Shown in pieces: positions 1 through 6,469 of a DNA stretch of 11,544 nt; the first letter of the stretch is position 1, and the number at the start of each line of letters is the position of its first letter. A model generated the notes under the pieces. The model was not told the origin of the DNA, did not search any database, and saw nothing but the letters and a program-made list of their open reading frames with translations. Position numbers and translations under genes: made by a program. The DNA is taken from NCBI GenBank assembly GCA_028678715.1, contig JAJRCY010000012.1, positions 1 to 11,544 of the forward strand, given 5' to 3'. Origin of the DNA: Methanomicrobiales archaeon. Its GTDB lineage: Archaea; Halobacteriota; Methanomicrobia; Methanomicrobiales; JACTUA01.

Positions 1-113
1 AACGTACCCGTCGCCAGCACGAACGGGTCGGTACAGGTCAGGGACCGCTTCACCAGGGCATAGTACCCCGCGTCTGCGACGGCACCCACCAGGGCAAAGA
101 GGGACCAGATCAC
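1..113 (-). CDS. EamA/DMT-family transporter, N-terminal fragment
   Basis: Reading leftward from a GTG at 113-111, an open frame runs off the window edge and gives about 37 residues: a hydrophobic stretch (VIWSLFALVGAVADAGYYAL) followed by VKRSLTC and DPFVLATG. A first helix ending in a Tyr-Tyr and a Lys, then a short loop with Asp-Pro-Phe, is how many ten-helix drug/metabolite (EamA) exporters begin. The same frame has a stop about 70 bases upstream and no ATG, so GTG is the best start, with no clear ribosome site. TATATAG near 135-145 on this strand could be its TATA box, which would give a nearly leaderless transcript. The substrate cannot be told. The call rests on one helix, so another small membrane protein is possible. 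Confidence 0.5.
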   Translation of the reverse strand, partial: MIWSLFALVGAVADAGYYALVKRSLTCTDPFVLATGT

Positions 114-183
114 AGGGAAGAGATGCGTTCCCTGTCTATATAGGGGTTCGGACCATCGGTACTGGCCTTCTCTGTATCATCAG

Positions 184-228
184 AAAAAGGGGGGGTTTGG
201 GACCGGTCTCAACCGGGATGATTCCCCC
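184..228 (-). terminator. Hairpin plus T5 terminator
   Basis: Downstream of the stop of the repeat protein on the minus strand, an outer G5/C5 stem and an inner CCGGT/ACCGG stem with a four-base loop are followed by TTTTT (plus-strand A-run 184-188). The fold and T-run fit termination of that gene before the next minus-strand gene. Confidence 0.55.
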
Positions 229-263
229 AATCCACAGTTTGACCGGCAGTATATCACGGTGAT

Positions 264-1718
264 TCAGGGCTGGGTGTAGTCCCCTTTCATGGACCACGTG
301 ACCGTTCCCTCTCCCTTCGAGAATGTCTTTTGCTGTATTCCGGACAATCCTCCGCAGACGTCAGCCTGGACGTTCACGGTGGTGTCCCACGGCACATGCA
401 CCTTGCCGCCGTTGGCGATATTGCCGATCCCGGTCACCCGGGTCTGCAGGGGGCAGTTCACGCCCGCCAGGTCAAAGACGAACTTCACCGTCGCGTACTC
501 GTAAACGAGTTCCCTGGCACCCGCGCCAAAGCGCGTTGTCTGCCATGGGCCGCTGATGGTACCAATGCCGGGGGTACTGGTCCAGGCGCGGTACCTGAAA
601 TCAGTATCGGCCGGGACCTCGAATTTGTCATTGTATCCCGTGTACACAAAGAGGCCCTCAATCTCCAGGAAATACGTAGTCCTGTCATAGAGCTGAGTCA
701 TGCCGTTGATGAGCTTGACCTTCACCGTTGCGTACTCCACGTCGAGGGGCTGATCACCGGCAACGAAAGAGGCTGTCTGCGACGGGCCGATGAGGGTGTT
801 CACCTTCGCGCGATAGTCCACGAAGGTCCGCGGTGGGACATGGAACTCCTGGCCGTTCTCAAACGTGCCAATATCCTCCACCTCAAGGGTGTATGGCCAG
901 GACAGGTCATCGGGTCCATTGTAGAGGTGGACCTGTACCGTCGCATACTCGTACGTGAGGGTCTGGTCAGGTGGACCGATGGTGGCGGTCTCCGTCGGAC
1001 CCCAGACGGAACCGATGGCGGTCGTCGTAACGGCGTCGAAGGAAGCGACCGCACCCTCCGGCGCATAGAAGACCTCGCCCGTGCCCCTCTCGTCGACGTC
1101 ATAGACATACAGGTAATAGGTCGGGCGATTCAGCGGATCACCGTTGTTGTGAAGCTGGACCGTCACTTCCGTGTACTCGTAAGCCAGCCACTGGGGGCCG
1201 GAGCCGAAGGACCCGGCCAGCAGGGAGCCACACATACTGTTGGTGCAGGCCTGGTAGGGGACCTGGGTTCCCGCCGGGACCTCGAATACCTCACCGTTGA
1301 ACTTTTGCCCGATGGGGTCTGCGATCAACAGATACTGGCCAGCGGAACCATCCAGTACCGTCGATCCGTGATGGAGGTAAACCTCGACCGAAGCGTACTC
1401 CACGGCCAGCTGGTTTACACCGTCGCCGATGGTGACAAGCCCGGATCGGGGTCCCCTGATGGAACCGGTGTAGGCCACGTAGGTGACGGCCCTGGGAGCA
1501 TTCAATATGAACGTATCCTCATTGTGAAACCTTCCCAGGATCGTGGTTGATGTTCCATCGAAGACATCGATGTAGTAGGAGCTGGTGATACCGGGTTCCA
1601 GCCCGACCCCGTCATTGTGCAGGAATACCGTTACTGTGGTCGGCACCGCGGCGACCGCTGCAGGGATGATCAGCAGCAGCACCGCGAGGACCACACCATA
1701 GATTTCCAATCGCTTCAT
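264..1718 (-). CDS. Exported protein of six tandem beta-type repeats
   Basis: The frame can open at 1811, but the ATG at 1718 is preferred. It has a GGAGG eight bases upstream and begins a classic signal peptide (MKRLEIYG, then a long Leu/Ile/Val run ending AAVAAVP). The mature protein of about 460 residues consists of six repeats near residues 27-109, 110-183, 184-259, 260-330, 331-409 and 410-484. Each starts with a strand like TVxVxLxN, has a central F-x-V-P with a later Tyr and Ala, a Gly-Pro turn, and closes with YEYA. The sixth repeat is degenerate and ends the chain. Alternating hydrophobic residues suggest Ig-like beta modules. No catalytic motif, membrane anchor or sorting signal is visible after the signal peptide. 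I do not recognise a named family. A surface-layer-associated, adhesive or glycan-binding role is inference from export and repeats. A hairpin leader and palindromes lie upstream. Confidence 0.85.
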   Translation of the reverse strand: MKRLEIYGVVLAVLLLIIPAAVAAVPTTVTVFLHNDGVGLEPGITSSYYIDVFDGTSTTILGRFHNEDTFILNAPRAVTYVAYTGSIRGPRSGLVTIGDGVNQLAVEYASVEVYLHHGSTVLDGSAGQYLLIADPIGQKFNGEVFEVPAGTQVPYQACTNSMCGSLLAGSFGSGPQWLAYEYTEVTVQLHNNGDPLNRPTYYLYVYDVDERGTGEVFYAPEGAVASFDAVTTTAIGSVWGPTETATIGPPDQTLTYEYATVQVHLYNGPDDLSWPYTLEVEDIGTFENGQEFHVPPRTFVDYRAKVNTLIGPSQTASFVAGDQPLDVEYATVKVKLINGMTQLYDRTTYFLEIEGLFVYTGYNDKFEVPADTDFRYRAWTSTPGIGTISGPWQTTRFGAGARELVYEYATVKFVFDLAGVNCPLQTRVTGIGNIANGGKVHVPWDTTVNVQADVCGGLSGIQQKTFSKGEGTVTWSMKGDYTQP

Positions 1719-1726
1719 TTCCTCTG

Positions 1727-1731
1727 CCTCC
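1727..1731 (-). promoter_or_regulatory. Ribosome binding site fixing the 1718 start
   Basis: GGAGG on the minus strand, eight bases before the ATG at 1718. It decides against the longer reading frame, whose extra 31 residues are polar, precede the signal peptide and have no ribosome site. Confidence 0.7.
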
Positions 1732-1746
1732 TTTTTCCTTTCCTGA

Positions 1747-1772
1747 CCCGGGGACCCGTATGGGTGCCCGGG
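1747..1772 (-). promoter_or_regulatory. Leader hairpin before the repeat-protein gene
   Basis: CCCGGG, one mismatched G, ACCC, loop GTAT, GGGT, one mismatched G, CCCGGG. This is an eleven-position stem with one internal mismatch, ending 15 bases before the GGAGG site. In the minus-strand mRNA it would sit in the 5' leader and could affect translation or stability. No T-run follows it, so it is not an obvious terminator. Confidence 0.4.
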
Positions 1773-1795
1773 CTCATTCATATCCTGTTCGCATG

Positions 1796-1814
1796 ACGGT
1801 ACCGTGTTCACGGT
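1796..1814. promoter_or_regulatory. Overlapping palindromes, possible operator
   Basis: Three half-sites in alternating orientation: ACGGT, ACCGT and ACGGT. The first two form a perfect ten-base palindrome (1796-1805). The last two form ACCGTG-TT-CACGGT (1801-1814). The site is about 80-95 bases upstream of the repeat-protein start. A regulator site is inferred; no TATA box has been fixed next to it. Confidence 0.3.
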
Positions 1815-2151
1815 CCCAAAAGGGGAGACTTGCGTCTATGATGGGGTTGCGGGGGTGGATCGCTCTTCCTGGGTGTTAATCCGCCCTGCTGTATCGGATC
1901 GGTGGTGGGGGTGGGATCCTTCCAGGCAGTACCGGAGTCCCTTTCTCCTCATGCCGGACTCCTGGTGCCCTTCCGGGTATGGAGGGATCCCTGCGCTGCT
2001 GAAGGTATTGTTCCGGTATTCCGACCTTCCCACTGCCTGTATTCAGGGGAATATTGGTATCGCTCTCCGGGGCTGTGAACCCATAATGATGCGGAAGGGA
2101 ACAGGCCGGCCGTACCCCGTTCCCGTTCCACTCCCTTCTCTACTGAAGTTC

Positions 2152-2164
2152 TTTATAAATATTT
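2152..2164. promoter_or_regulatory. Archaeal TATA-box-like sequence
   Basis: TTTATAAATATTT opens a sharply AT-rich island in GC-rich surroundings and matches an archaeal TATA box. The motif is near-symmetric, so direction is unclear. It lies about 390 bases before the lipoprotein start on the plus strand and about 430 bases before the repeat-protein start on the minus strand. It would therefore imply a long leader or a separate small transcript. Confidence 0.4.
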
Positions 2165-2218
2165 CCCTTTGTGTTAATGATAATTGTTGATTTCTTCCAA
2201 GAATGTTCATGATAAGGC

Positions 2219-2230
2219 ATTGATATCAAT
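2219..2230. repeat. Perfect 12-base palindrome
   Basis: ATTGATATCAAT is its own reverse complement and lies in the AT-rich island. A near-identical inverted repeat (ATTGATTCAAT) occurs at 3927-3937 before the small membrane protein gene. A shared regulator site is possible, but AT-rich palindromes this short also arise by chance. Confidence 0.35.
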
Positions 2231-2244
2231 ATGAATTCTTTACA

Positions 2245-2251
2245 TTTTTTT
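2245..2251 (+). terminator. T7 run, possible terminator of a small transcript
   Basis: Seven T residues on the plus strand, about 65 bases after the start expected from the TATA-like box at 2152-2164. Archaeal RNA polymerase can terminate on such runs, so a short RNA from about 2185 to 2251 could end here. No other support is visible. Confidence 0.2.
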
Positions 2252-2553
2252 ATTACTACCCAGCCGGGGTGACGCAACACCATAGGACGCGCGGGGGCAG
2301 AAACGGGAATGCCCCTGGCCGGCAGGGTGTGTGCGGTTGCGTATCACCGGGCCTCCCGGAAGGATTCCCGGATGGCAGTCCCACGGATCCCACCGGGTGC
2401 AGGAAAGATGAAAGGCCCGGAAATTCCTTACCCGGTTCCCGGCCGGCAGGTCCGGACTGTTTCCATGACCCGAACGTCCCTTCTCCGGTGGGGATACCAG
2501 CCTCCGGGCACAGGTTTATCCCTGCCTGAAGGCCAGCTCCGGTACAGGATTCC

Positions 2554-3756
2554 ATGGGTCCGCGACCACGTTGTTTCAACCGGTTCCTGCTGGCGGTCAT
2601 CCTTCTGCTTGCCCTGATCCTCTCCAGCGGGTGCACGCTGCCGACGGAGGAAGGCCCCCGCATTCTGGTGCCTGGGCCGTCCCCGACACCCCCGGCGGAG
2701 ACACCTGCGACCGGGACACCCACCGGTCCCTACCCAACAATCCCGGCATCGGTCTCCCTGCCCCTGGCCGGGACCCCGACGGCCGAAAACCCGCCGGGGA
2801 CCGTGACCGTGCGGACCTTCACCTTCCGCTCCGGTGCAGGGACGTACACCCTTTCCGTTCCGGTGAGGGAACCGCCGGCATCCGCTGCTCCCATGTCCCG
2901 TGAGGACGACTGCCCGATGGCCCGGTGGCAGGCAGGGAGCGAGGGGCAGGTCTCCTCCTATTACCTGGGCAGGATCTTCTCGGCAGAAGAGGAGGAACTG
3001 TACACCGCCCTTCTCCGGGAACTCTCCCGGATCCGGCGCATGGAGGGGCTCAATGATGACGAGTACCTGGAACTGGTCACGAACTTCATCCAGCAGGTCC
3101 CCTATGACCCGGACGCACCCCTCTGCCCCCGGACCCCTTCTGCCGTGATCCGGGAGGGCACGGGTGACTGCGACGAGAAGAGCGGGCTCCTCCTGGGGCT
3201 CCTCTCCCATGAGGGATATGACGTGGCCCTCCTCCTCTTCACAGAGCAGCACCATGCCACGGCCGGGGTCCGGATCATCTCCCCCACCCGCCCCTCCTTC
3301 CGGGTCTTCGGGCCGGCTGGGAGGAACTACGTGTACATGGAGACCACCGGTCCCGCGCTCATCGGGCTGTACCAGTCCCCCTTCGCAACGGCGGCACCGG
3401 TGGTGGTCCCGGCGGGGAACGGCACGACCCGCTACCGGGCCATCAACGACGTCATGTATATCGTCGGTGTCCAGAAGCGGATGGAAGAGCGGATGGCATT
3501 CCTGGCCGCGACCGGGACCGATCACCTCCGGGAGATCAACCGTCTGGAGGTCCGGCTCACCAACGGGACCTACGATACCCGCGACGAATTCGATGCAGAT
3601 TATGCCCGGTATTTTCGGCTGATCACGGAGTACAACCGCATGGGTGAGGATTTCCAGGCCATCCAGGAGGTCTACCAGTTCCTCCGGGACCACCAGTACG
3701 ACCGGGCCGGGTGCCGGGCACGGATCGACAACAGCAAGGTGGAGCTGCTGCTGTGA
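2554..3756 (+). CDS. Predicted lipoprotein with transglutaminase-like domain
   Basis: 400 residues. Residues 1-27 form a lipoprotein-type signal (basic start, Leu/Ile-rich core, then LSSGC, with Cys27 the likely lipidated residue). Residues about 37-82 are rich in Pro, Thr and Gly, a typical extracellular linker that may carry O-glycans. Residues about 120-270 resemble a transglutaminase/protease-like core: Cys206 in GTGDCDEKSG, His233 or His234 in EQHHATAGV, and an acidic third residue, Glu263 in YVYMETT, in place of the usual Asp. The C-terminal 100 residues are charged, helical and possibly coiled coil. It should act outside the membrane, on peptide bonds or cross-links in envelope proteins, but the substrate is unknown. 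The start has a weak AGGA four bases upstream. No promoter is fixed nearby; the nearest TATA-like box is about 390 bases away. Domain confidence is good, activity unproven. Confidence 0.85.
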   Translation: MGPRPRCFNRFLLAVILLLALILSSGCTLPTEEGPRILVPGPSPTPPAETPATGTPTGPYPTIPASVSLPLAGTPTAENPPGTVTVRTFTFRSGAGTYTLSVPVREPPASAAPMSREDDCPMARWQAGSEGQVSSYYLGRIFSAEEEELYTALLRELSRIRRMEGLNDDEYLELVTNFIQQVPYDPDAPLCPRTPSAVIREGTGDCDEKSGLLLGLLSHEGYDVALLLFTEQHHATAGVRIISPTRPSFRVFGPAGRNYVYMETTGPALIGLYQSPFATAAPVVVPAGNGTTRYRAINDVMYIVGVQKRMEERMAFLAATGTDHLREINRLEVRLTNGTYDTRDEFDADYARYFRLITEYNRMGEDFQAIQEVYQFLRDHQYDRAGCRARIDNSKVELLL

Positions 3757-3890
3757 GGGCACGCGGACCCCGCATGCTCCACTCTCGTCATTGGCTGACT
3801 ATCGGCATCTCCGTCGTGGATGCGGCGTGGTATTCCTCTCCCCGGGATGCCCGTTTGCCATCGCCGTCCGGCGGGAGATGATCTTTCACA

Positions 3891-3898
3891 TTTTTTTT
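3891..3898 (+). terminator. T8 terminator
   Basis: Eight T residues 135 bases after the stop of the lipoprotein gene, in otherwise GC-rich DNA and before the AT-rich promoter of the next gene. Oligo-T ends are typical in archaea. Confidence 0.5.
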
Positions 3899-3926
3899 CG
3901 GGTGCAGACCGGCGGTTTCCCATGAT

Positions 3927-3937
3927 ATTGATTCAAT
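3927..3937. repeat. Inverted repeat resembling the 2219 palindrome
   Basis: ATTGA-T-TCAAT lies about 56 bases upstream of the TATA box of the small membrane protein gene. It differs from the palindrome at 2219-2230 only at the centre. It could be a regulator site shared by the two AT-rich regions. Confidence 0.3.
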
Positions 3938-3992
3938 AACAGAGAATAAATGACGATAAACACCTGATGATAGAAGGATAAAATAGCCATGC

Positions 3993-4002
3993 TTATATAT
4001 TA
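3993..4002 (+). promoter_or_regulatory. TATA box of the small membrane protein gene
   Basis: TTATATATTA, with a purine-rich stretch upstream that could be a BRE. Transcription would start about 25 bases on, near 4020-4024, leaving a leader of 10-14 bases with AGGA at 4025-4028, five bases before the ATG at 4034. It is the best-formed promoter in the window. Confidence 0.6.
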
Positions 4003-4033
4003 TGAAGGAAAATGAATTGCTCATAGGACAGGT

Positions 4034-4291
4034 ATGAACGACACCCACGTCCGAATCCTGCAGGTGGCCCTCCTGGCCCCCCCTGCAGCAGCACTCGGCT
4101 TTGCGAGGGGAATCGACGTGACGGTCACCCACGGGATGGTCGCAGGAGTCCTCACCTGCACATTCATCGTCTCTGCCATCATGGTCCTGGGCTTTGTCAT
4201 GGGCGAACTGTATGGCTCCATGACGGGACGGCAGACCGTAAGATCCTCCATCCCGCGGTACCAGAAGAAGATCACGCCGGATATCCTCTGA
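4034..4291 (+). CDS. Small two-helix membrane protein
   Basis: 85 residues, family not recognised. Two hydrophobic segments, about residues 7-24 (containing a Pro-Pro pair) and 33-57 (Gly-, Val- and Met-rich), are joined by a short loop. The tail is basic: Arg66, Arg70, Arg75, Lys78 and Lys79, around SSIPRYQKK. By the positive-inside rule the tail should be cytoplasmic, making a helical hairpin with both ends inside. It has its own TATA box, a ribosome site and a strong terminator directly after the stop, so it is probably a single-gene transcript. A longer frame on the opposite strand (3788-4465) lacks these signals. The function is unknown; a small membrane subunit or regulator is possible. 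Confidence 0.75.
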   Translation: MNDTHVRILQVALLAPPAAALGFARGIDVTVTHGMVAGVLTCTFIVSAIMVLGFVMGELYGSMTGRQTVRSSIPRYQKKITPDIL

Positions 4292-4307
4292 CAGGCCGGT
4301 TCGCTGC

Positions 4308-4366
4308 GGCGCGGGAAGATTCCCGCGCCAGCGGACCCCCCCGGAAAGGGGGGACTCTCTCTTTTT
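4308..4366 (+). terminator. Double-hairpin terminator with T5
   Basis: A perfect stem (4308-4329, GGCGCGGGAA pairing with TTCCCGCGCC) is followed by a C6/G6 stem with a GGAAA loop (about 4337-4353), a CT-rich stretch and TTTTT at 4362-4366. It starts 16 bases after the stop of the small gene and also lies between convergent genes. Confidence 0.7.
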
Positions 4367-4477
4367 CAACGCGGGAAAGCCCGGACATTCCAGATTCGAT
4401 TCGTTCCGCCCTGAACGAGGATCCCTCACGGGTACTCGTGTACGAACGGGTCCGGCACCCCGCATTCCATTATGATC

Positions 4478-5524
4478 TCAGTACCCCTGTTTCACCCACC
4501 AGTCGGCGATCTCACCTGCCGATGTGATCCAGGCATTCCTGTCACGGGCACAGGCGAGAAGCTTCCGGTAGATCTGCAAGTGGGTACGATGGACCGCGCT
4601 CATGAAGATGGGGGTATGGAAGAGCACGGTCATCACCCCCCGGCACGCCGCCACACGGTCCATCATCGTGGCAAGGCGCTGCCACAGGTCAGGGGGACGG
4701 GAGAGGGCCTGGCTCTGATCCATCATGCAGAGGGGGATCTCCAGGATATCCATCTCCCTTCCGGTCCGGAGATCGAAGGGCCTGAAGGGATGGCACATGC
4801 CGTTCCGGAACCCGGGCGTCCCGGGATACCCCAGGGTGGTGTCGTAGAGAAAACCGGCCTGTTCCAGGGATACCCACGTCTCCGGGACCTGGATCCGGAG
4901 GAAGTGGTTCCGGTATCCCCGTACCTCTGTCCGGAGCATTGCCTCGAGACGGGTCTTCTCCTGATGCATCGCCTGGGCATCCGCATAGCTGTAATAGCCG
5001 CCGTGGATACCCACCTCCCACCCCCGGTCCTGGATCTCATCCAACTCCGCTGCCAGATCCTCGATGTGGTAGCGGAACCGGTAGATATCCCGATCGGTGG
5101 CCATGAAGTAGAAGGATGATGTCCCGCCGTACTCCTCCTCCAGATCCATGATCTGGTGAAATGCGCGATAGTGGCGGGGGAACCAGGGGAGGGGGGGGTC
5201 ATTCCTCCCCTGCCATGGAAGGGAGGGGAGATGGGTGGTGAGGGCGAGGAGGCTCTGGAACGTATGGGAGAGGGGGGGCCGGACCTCATCCACGTCATGG
5301 GTCAGGCAGAGGGCAAAGTCCCGGCCATCGGGATACTCCACGGTGTAGCCATGCTCCACCAGAAACTCGGAGACCACGGGGCGGGCTATCTCCCTCCACC
5401 GGCTGGCTGAGGACGGGAAACGCCCGTGCCTGTCCAGGAGGGGGAAGCCGTATTCCTCCTTTCGGGTGTAGAGATCCCACAGCTGCGGATTGGCCTCGAG
5501 GAGCTGCTTCAGATCATCCCCCAT
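4478..5524 (-). CDS. Polysaccharide deacetylase-like protein (NodB type)
   Basis: 348 residues from the ATG at 5524, chosen because GGGAGG lies four bases upstream; an ATG at 5578 would add 18 residues. Motifs of carbohydrate esterase family 4-like enzymes appear in order. LTHDVDEV at 74-81 gives the catalytic base Asp77 and metal ligand Asp79. EVGIHGGYYSY at 170-180 carries His174. Further on are YRNHFLR (204-210), GFLYDTTLGY (224-233), EIPL (262-265) and VLFHTPIF (300-307), whose His303 could be the late catalytic His. The N-terminal 70 residues are a soluble extension with no recognised domain. There is no signal peptide, so it probably acts in the cytoplasm on a glycan precursor. It lies 234 bases after, and on the same strand as, the membrane hydrolase gene. 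The substrate is unknown; N-deacetylation of a surface polysaccharide unit is inferred. Confidence 0.85.
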   Translation of the reverse strand: MGDDLKQLLEANPQLWDLYTRKEEYGFPLLDRHGRFPSSASRWREIARPVVSEFLVEHGYTVEYPDGRDFALCLTHDVDEVRPPLSHTFQSLLALTTHLPSLPWQGRNDPPLPWFPRHYRAFHQIMDLEEEYGGTSSFYFMATDRDIYRFRYHIEDLAAELDEIQDRGWEVGIHGGYYSYADAQAMHQEKTRLEAMLRTEVRGYRNHFLRIQVPETWVSLEQAGFLYDTTLGYPGTPGFRNGMCHPFRPFDLRTGREMDILEIPLCMMDQSQALSRPPDLWQRLATMMDRVAACRGVMTVLFHTPIFMSAVHRTHLQIYRKLLACARDRNAWITSAGEIADWWVKQGY

Positions 5525-5758
5525 GGGACCTCCCGGAACGGACTGTACGAGCGGAAACGCCGTGAAGAGATACCTCATCCTCCCCGGGTTTAACGGTATC
5601 GATCGAGACTCTGCAGGGGTCGTCGTTGCCAGGGGCCGGACGACCCCGTTCTGCAGCGGACACGCGGAGATGCTCATCCCGTTCCATGAAGACCCCCCTG
5701 CCACCCCCCGTCTCCGGCCGGCAGGGGCGAAACCCATGCCTGTCCGTGGACCCGAACC

Positions 5759-6469
5759 CTATATCGGGTTCAGGATCCGGTCCCTTTTCTCGTAAAGTAT
5801 CACGGCCCCGATAAGGGAGACGATCGACAGCATGAGGTCCTCGGAGAGGCTCATCTCCCCCGCTTCCAGCGGGGTCGGCAGGTCCAGCGCTCCGGAAAAG
5901 CCGGCCGCGAGCCCCAAAAGGACCAGGAGAACGATGGCTGCCGGGAAGAGGCGCCGACCTGGAGACGCAGGGTCATGGCCGGTCCACGTGGCGATCCGTT
6001 CATGGAAGATGAGGGCCGCGAGCAGGATGATTACCAGGAGAAAGATCCACTCGGAAACGGAGGATACCTCGGCCAGGGACTTCACGGCGACGTACCCGGC
6101 ACCCCCGCAGGCGCAGGGCAGAAGCGGCCCGAGGGCCGGGTAGACCCAGGTCACCGGGTCCAGCCATGCCAAGTCCATGACCTGGTGGAGCAGGACACCG
6201 GCAGGGAGGAGAAGGGCAAGACCGGTATGGTATCCGCGAGAGACGATGAGGGCTGCAGCCAGGATGATGAGACAAAAAAGCAGCGTATGGCCGAAAGTCT
6301 GCCCGATACTGGTGGGACCGGGAAAGATAAAGAGGGCGAGGGGCTTGTCCAGGAGATCGGGGAGCAGGGCCCCCAGGACGGCCACGCCGACCGCCGGGCG
6401 TATGCGGAGGAGATAGGATACAGAGATCCCGAGGACCATCCCTGCAAAGACGTGGCTGAGGATCAACAT
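5759..6469 (-). CDS. Membrane-bound metal-dependent hydrolase, YdjM/DUF457-like
   Basis: 236 residues from the ATG at 6469, preceded by GGAGAGGG six bases upstream. The open frame extends to 6928, but those residues look non-coding; a GTG directly before the ATG is the only close alternative. Conserved polar residues sit in helices: His6 (SHVFAG), Asp38 and Asp41 (LGALLPDLLDKP), His61 (FGHT), and His95 and Asp99 (HQVMDLAW). This His/Asp set in a multi-pass protein is typical of the YdjM/DUF457 group of membrane-bound putative metal-dependent hydrolases. Hydrophobic segments lie near 8-22, 26-40, 64-78, 82-98, 140-157, 175-193 and 213-226. The family's substrate is not known. Its place between two deacetylase genes suggests lipid or lipid-linked sugar, as inference only. 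Confidence 0.75.
   Translation of the reverse strand: MLILSHVFAGMVLGISVSYLLRIRPAVGVAVLGALLPDLLDKPLALFIFPGPTSIGQTFGHTLLFCLIILAAALIVSRGYHTGLALLLPAGVLLHQVMDLAWLDPVTWVYPALGPLLPCACGGAGYVAVKSLAEVSSVSEWIFLLVIILLAALIFHERIATWTGHDPASPGRRLFPAAIVLLVLLGLAAGFSGALDLPTPLEAGEMSLSEDLMLSIVSLIGAVILYEKRDRILNPI

Larger units (their letters stand above)
1719..2553. other. 835-base divergent intergenic region
   Basis: No convincing gene lies between the repeat-protein and transglutaminase genes. The open frames here (for example 1804-2190 and 2269-2617, plus strand) have no ribosome site, no recognisable domain and poor composition. The region holds the leader hairpin and palindromes near 1747-1814, a featureless GC-rich stretch to about 2140, an AT-rich island at 2145-2265 with a TATA-like box, a palindrome and a T7 run, and then GC-rich DNA up to 2553 in which I see nothing definite beyond two copies of GGCCGGCAGG (2317, 2441). 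Confidence 0.6.

Noticed and set aside
330..1550. A 406-residue plus-strand open frame opposite the repeat-protein gene
   Set aside because: No ribosome site, no domain or signal peptide. The opposite strand has a signal peptide, regular repeats and a ribosome site, so this is a GC-rich shadow frame.
264..1718. Regularly spaced similar DNA every 213-237 bases, considered as a CRISPR-like or satellite array
   Set aside because: The spacing follows codon-level protein repeats in one open frame, with diverged sequence between. There are no identical repeats with unique spacers.
1804..2190. A 128-residue plus-strand frame in the large intergenic gap
   Set aside because: No ribosome site, mixed composition with no helices or motifs, and it runs into the AT-rich promoter-like island.
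2428..3762. A 444-residue minus-strand open frame opposite the lipoprotein gene
   Set aside because: Pro/Gly/Arg-rich composition without any domain. The plus strand shows a lipobox and transglutaminase motifs.
3788..4465. A 225-residue minus-strand frame covering the small membrane protein gene
   Set aside because: It crosses the T8 terminator, TATA box and double hairpin, and has no recognisable domain. The plus-strand gene has better signals.
4472..5119. A 215-residue plus-strand frame opposite the first deacetylase
   Set aside because: It is the antisense of a gene with complete catalytic motifs.
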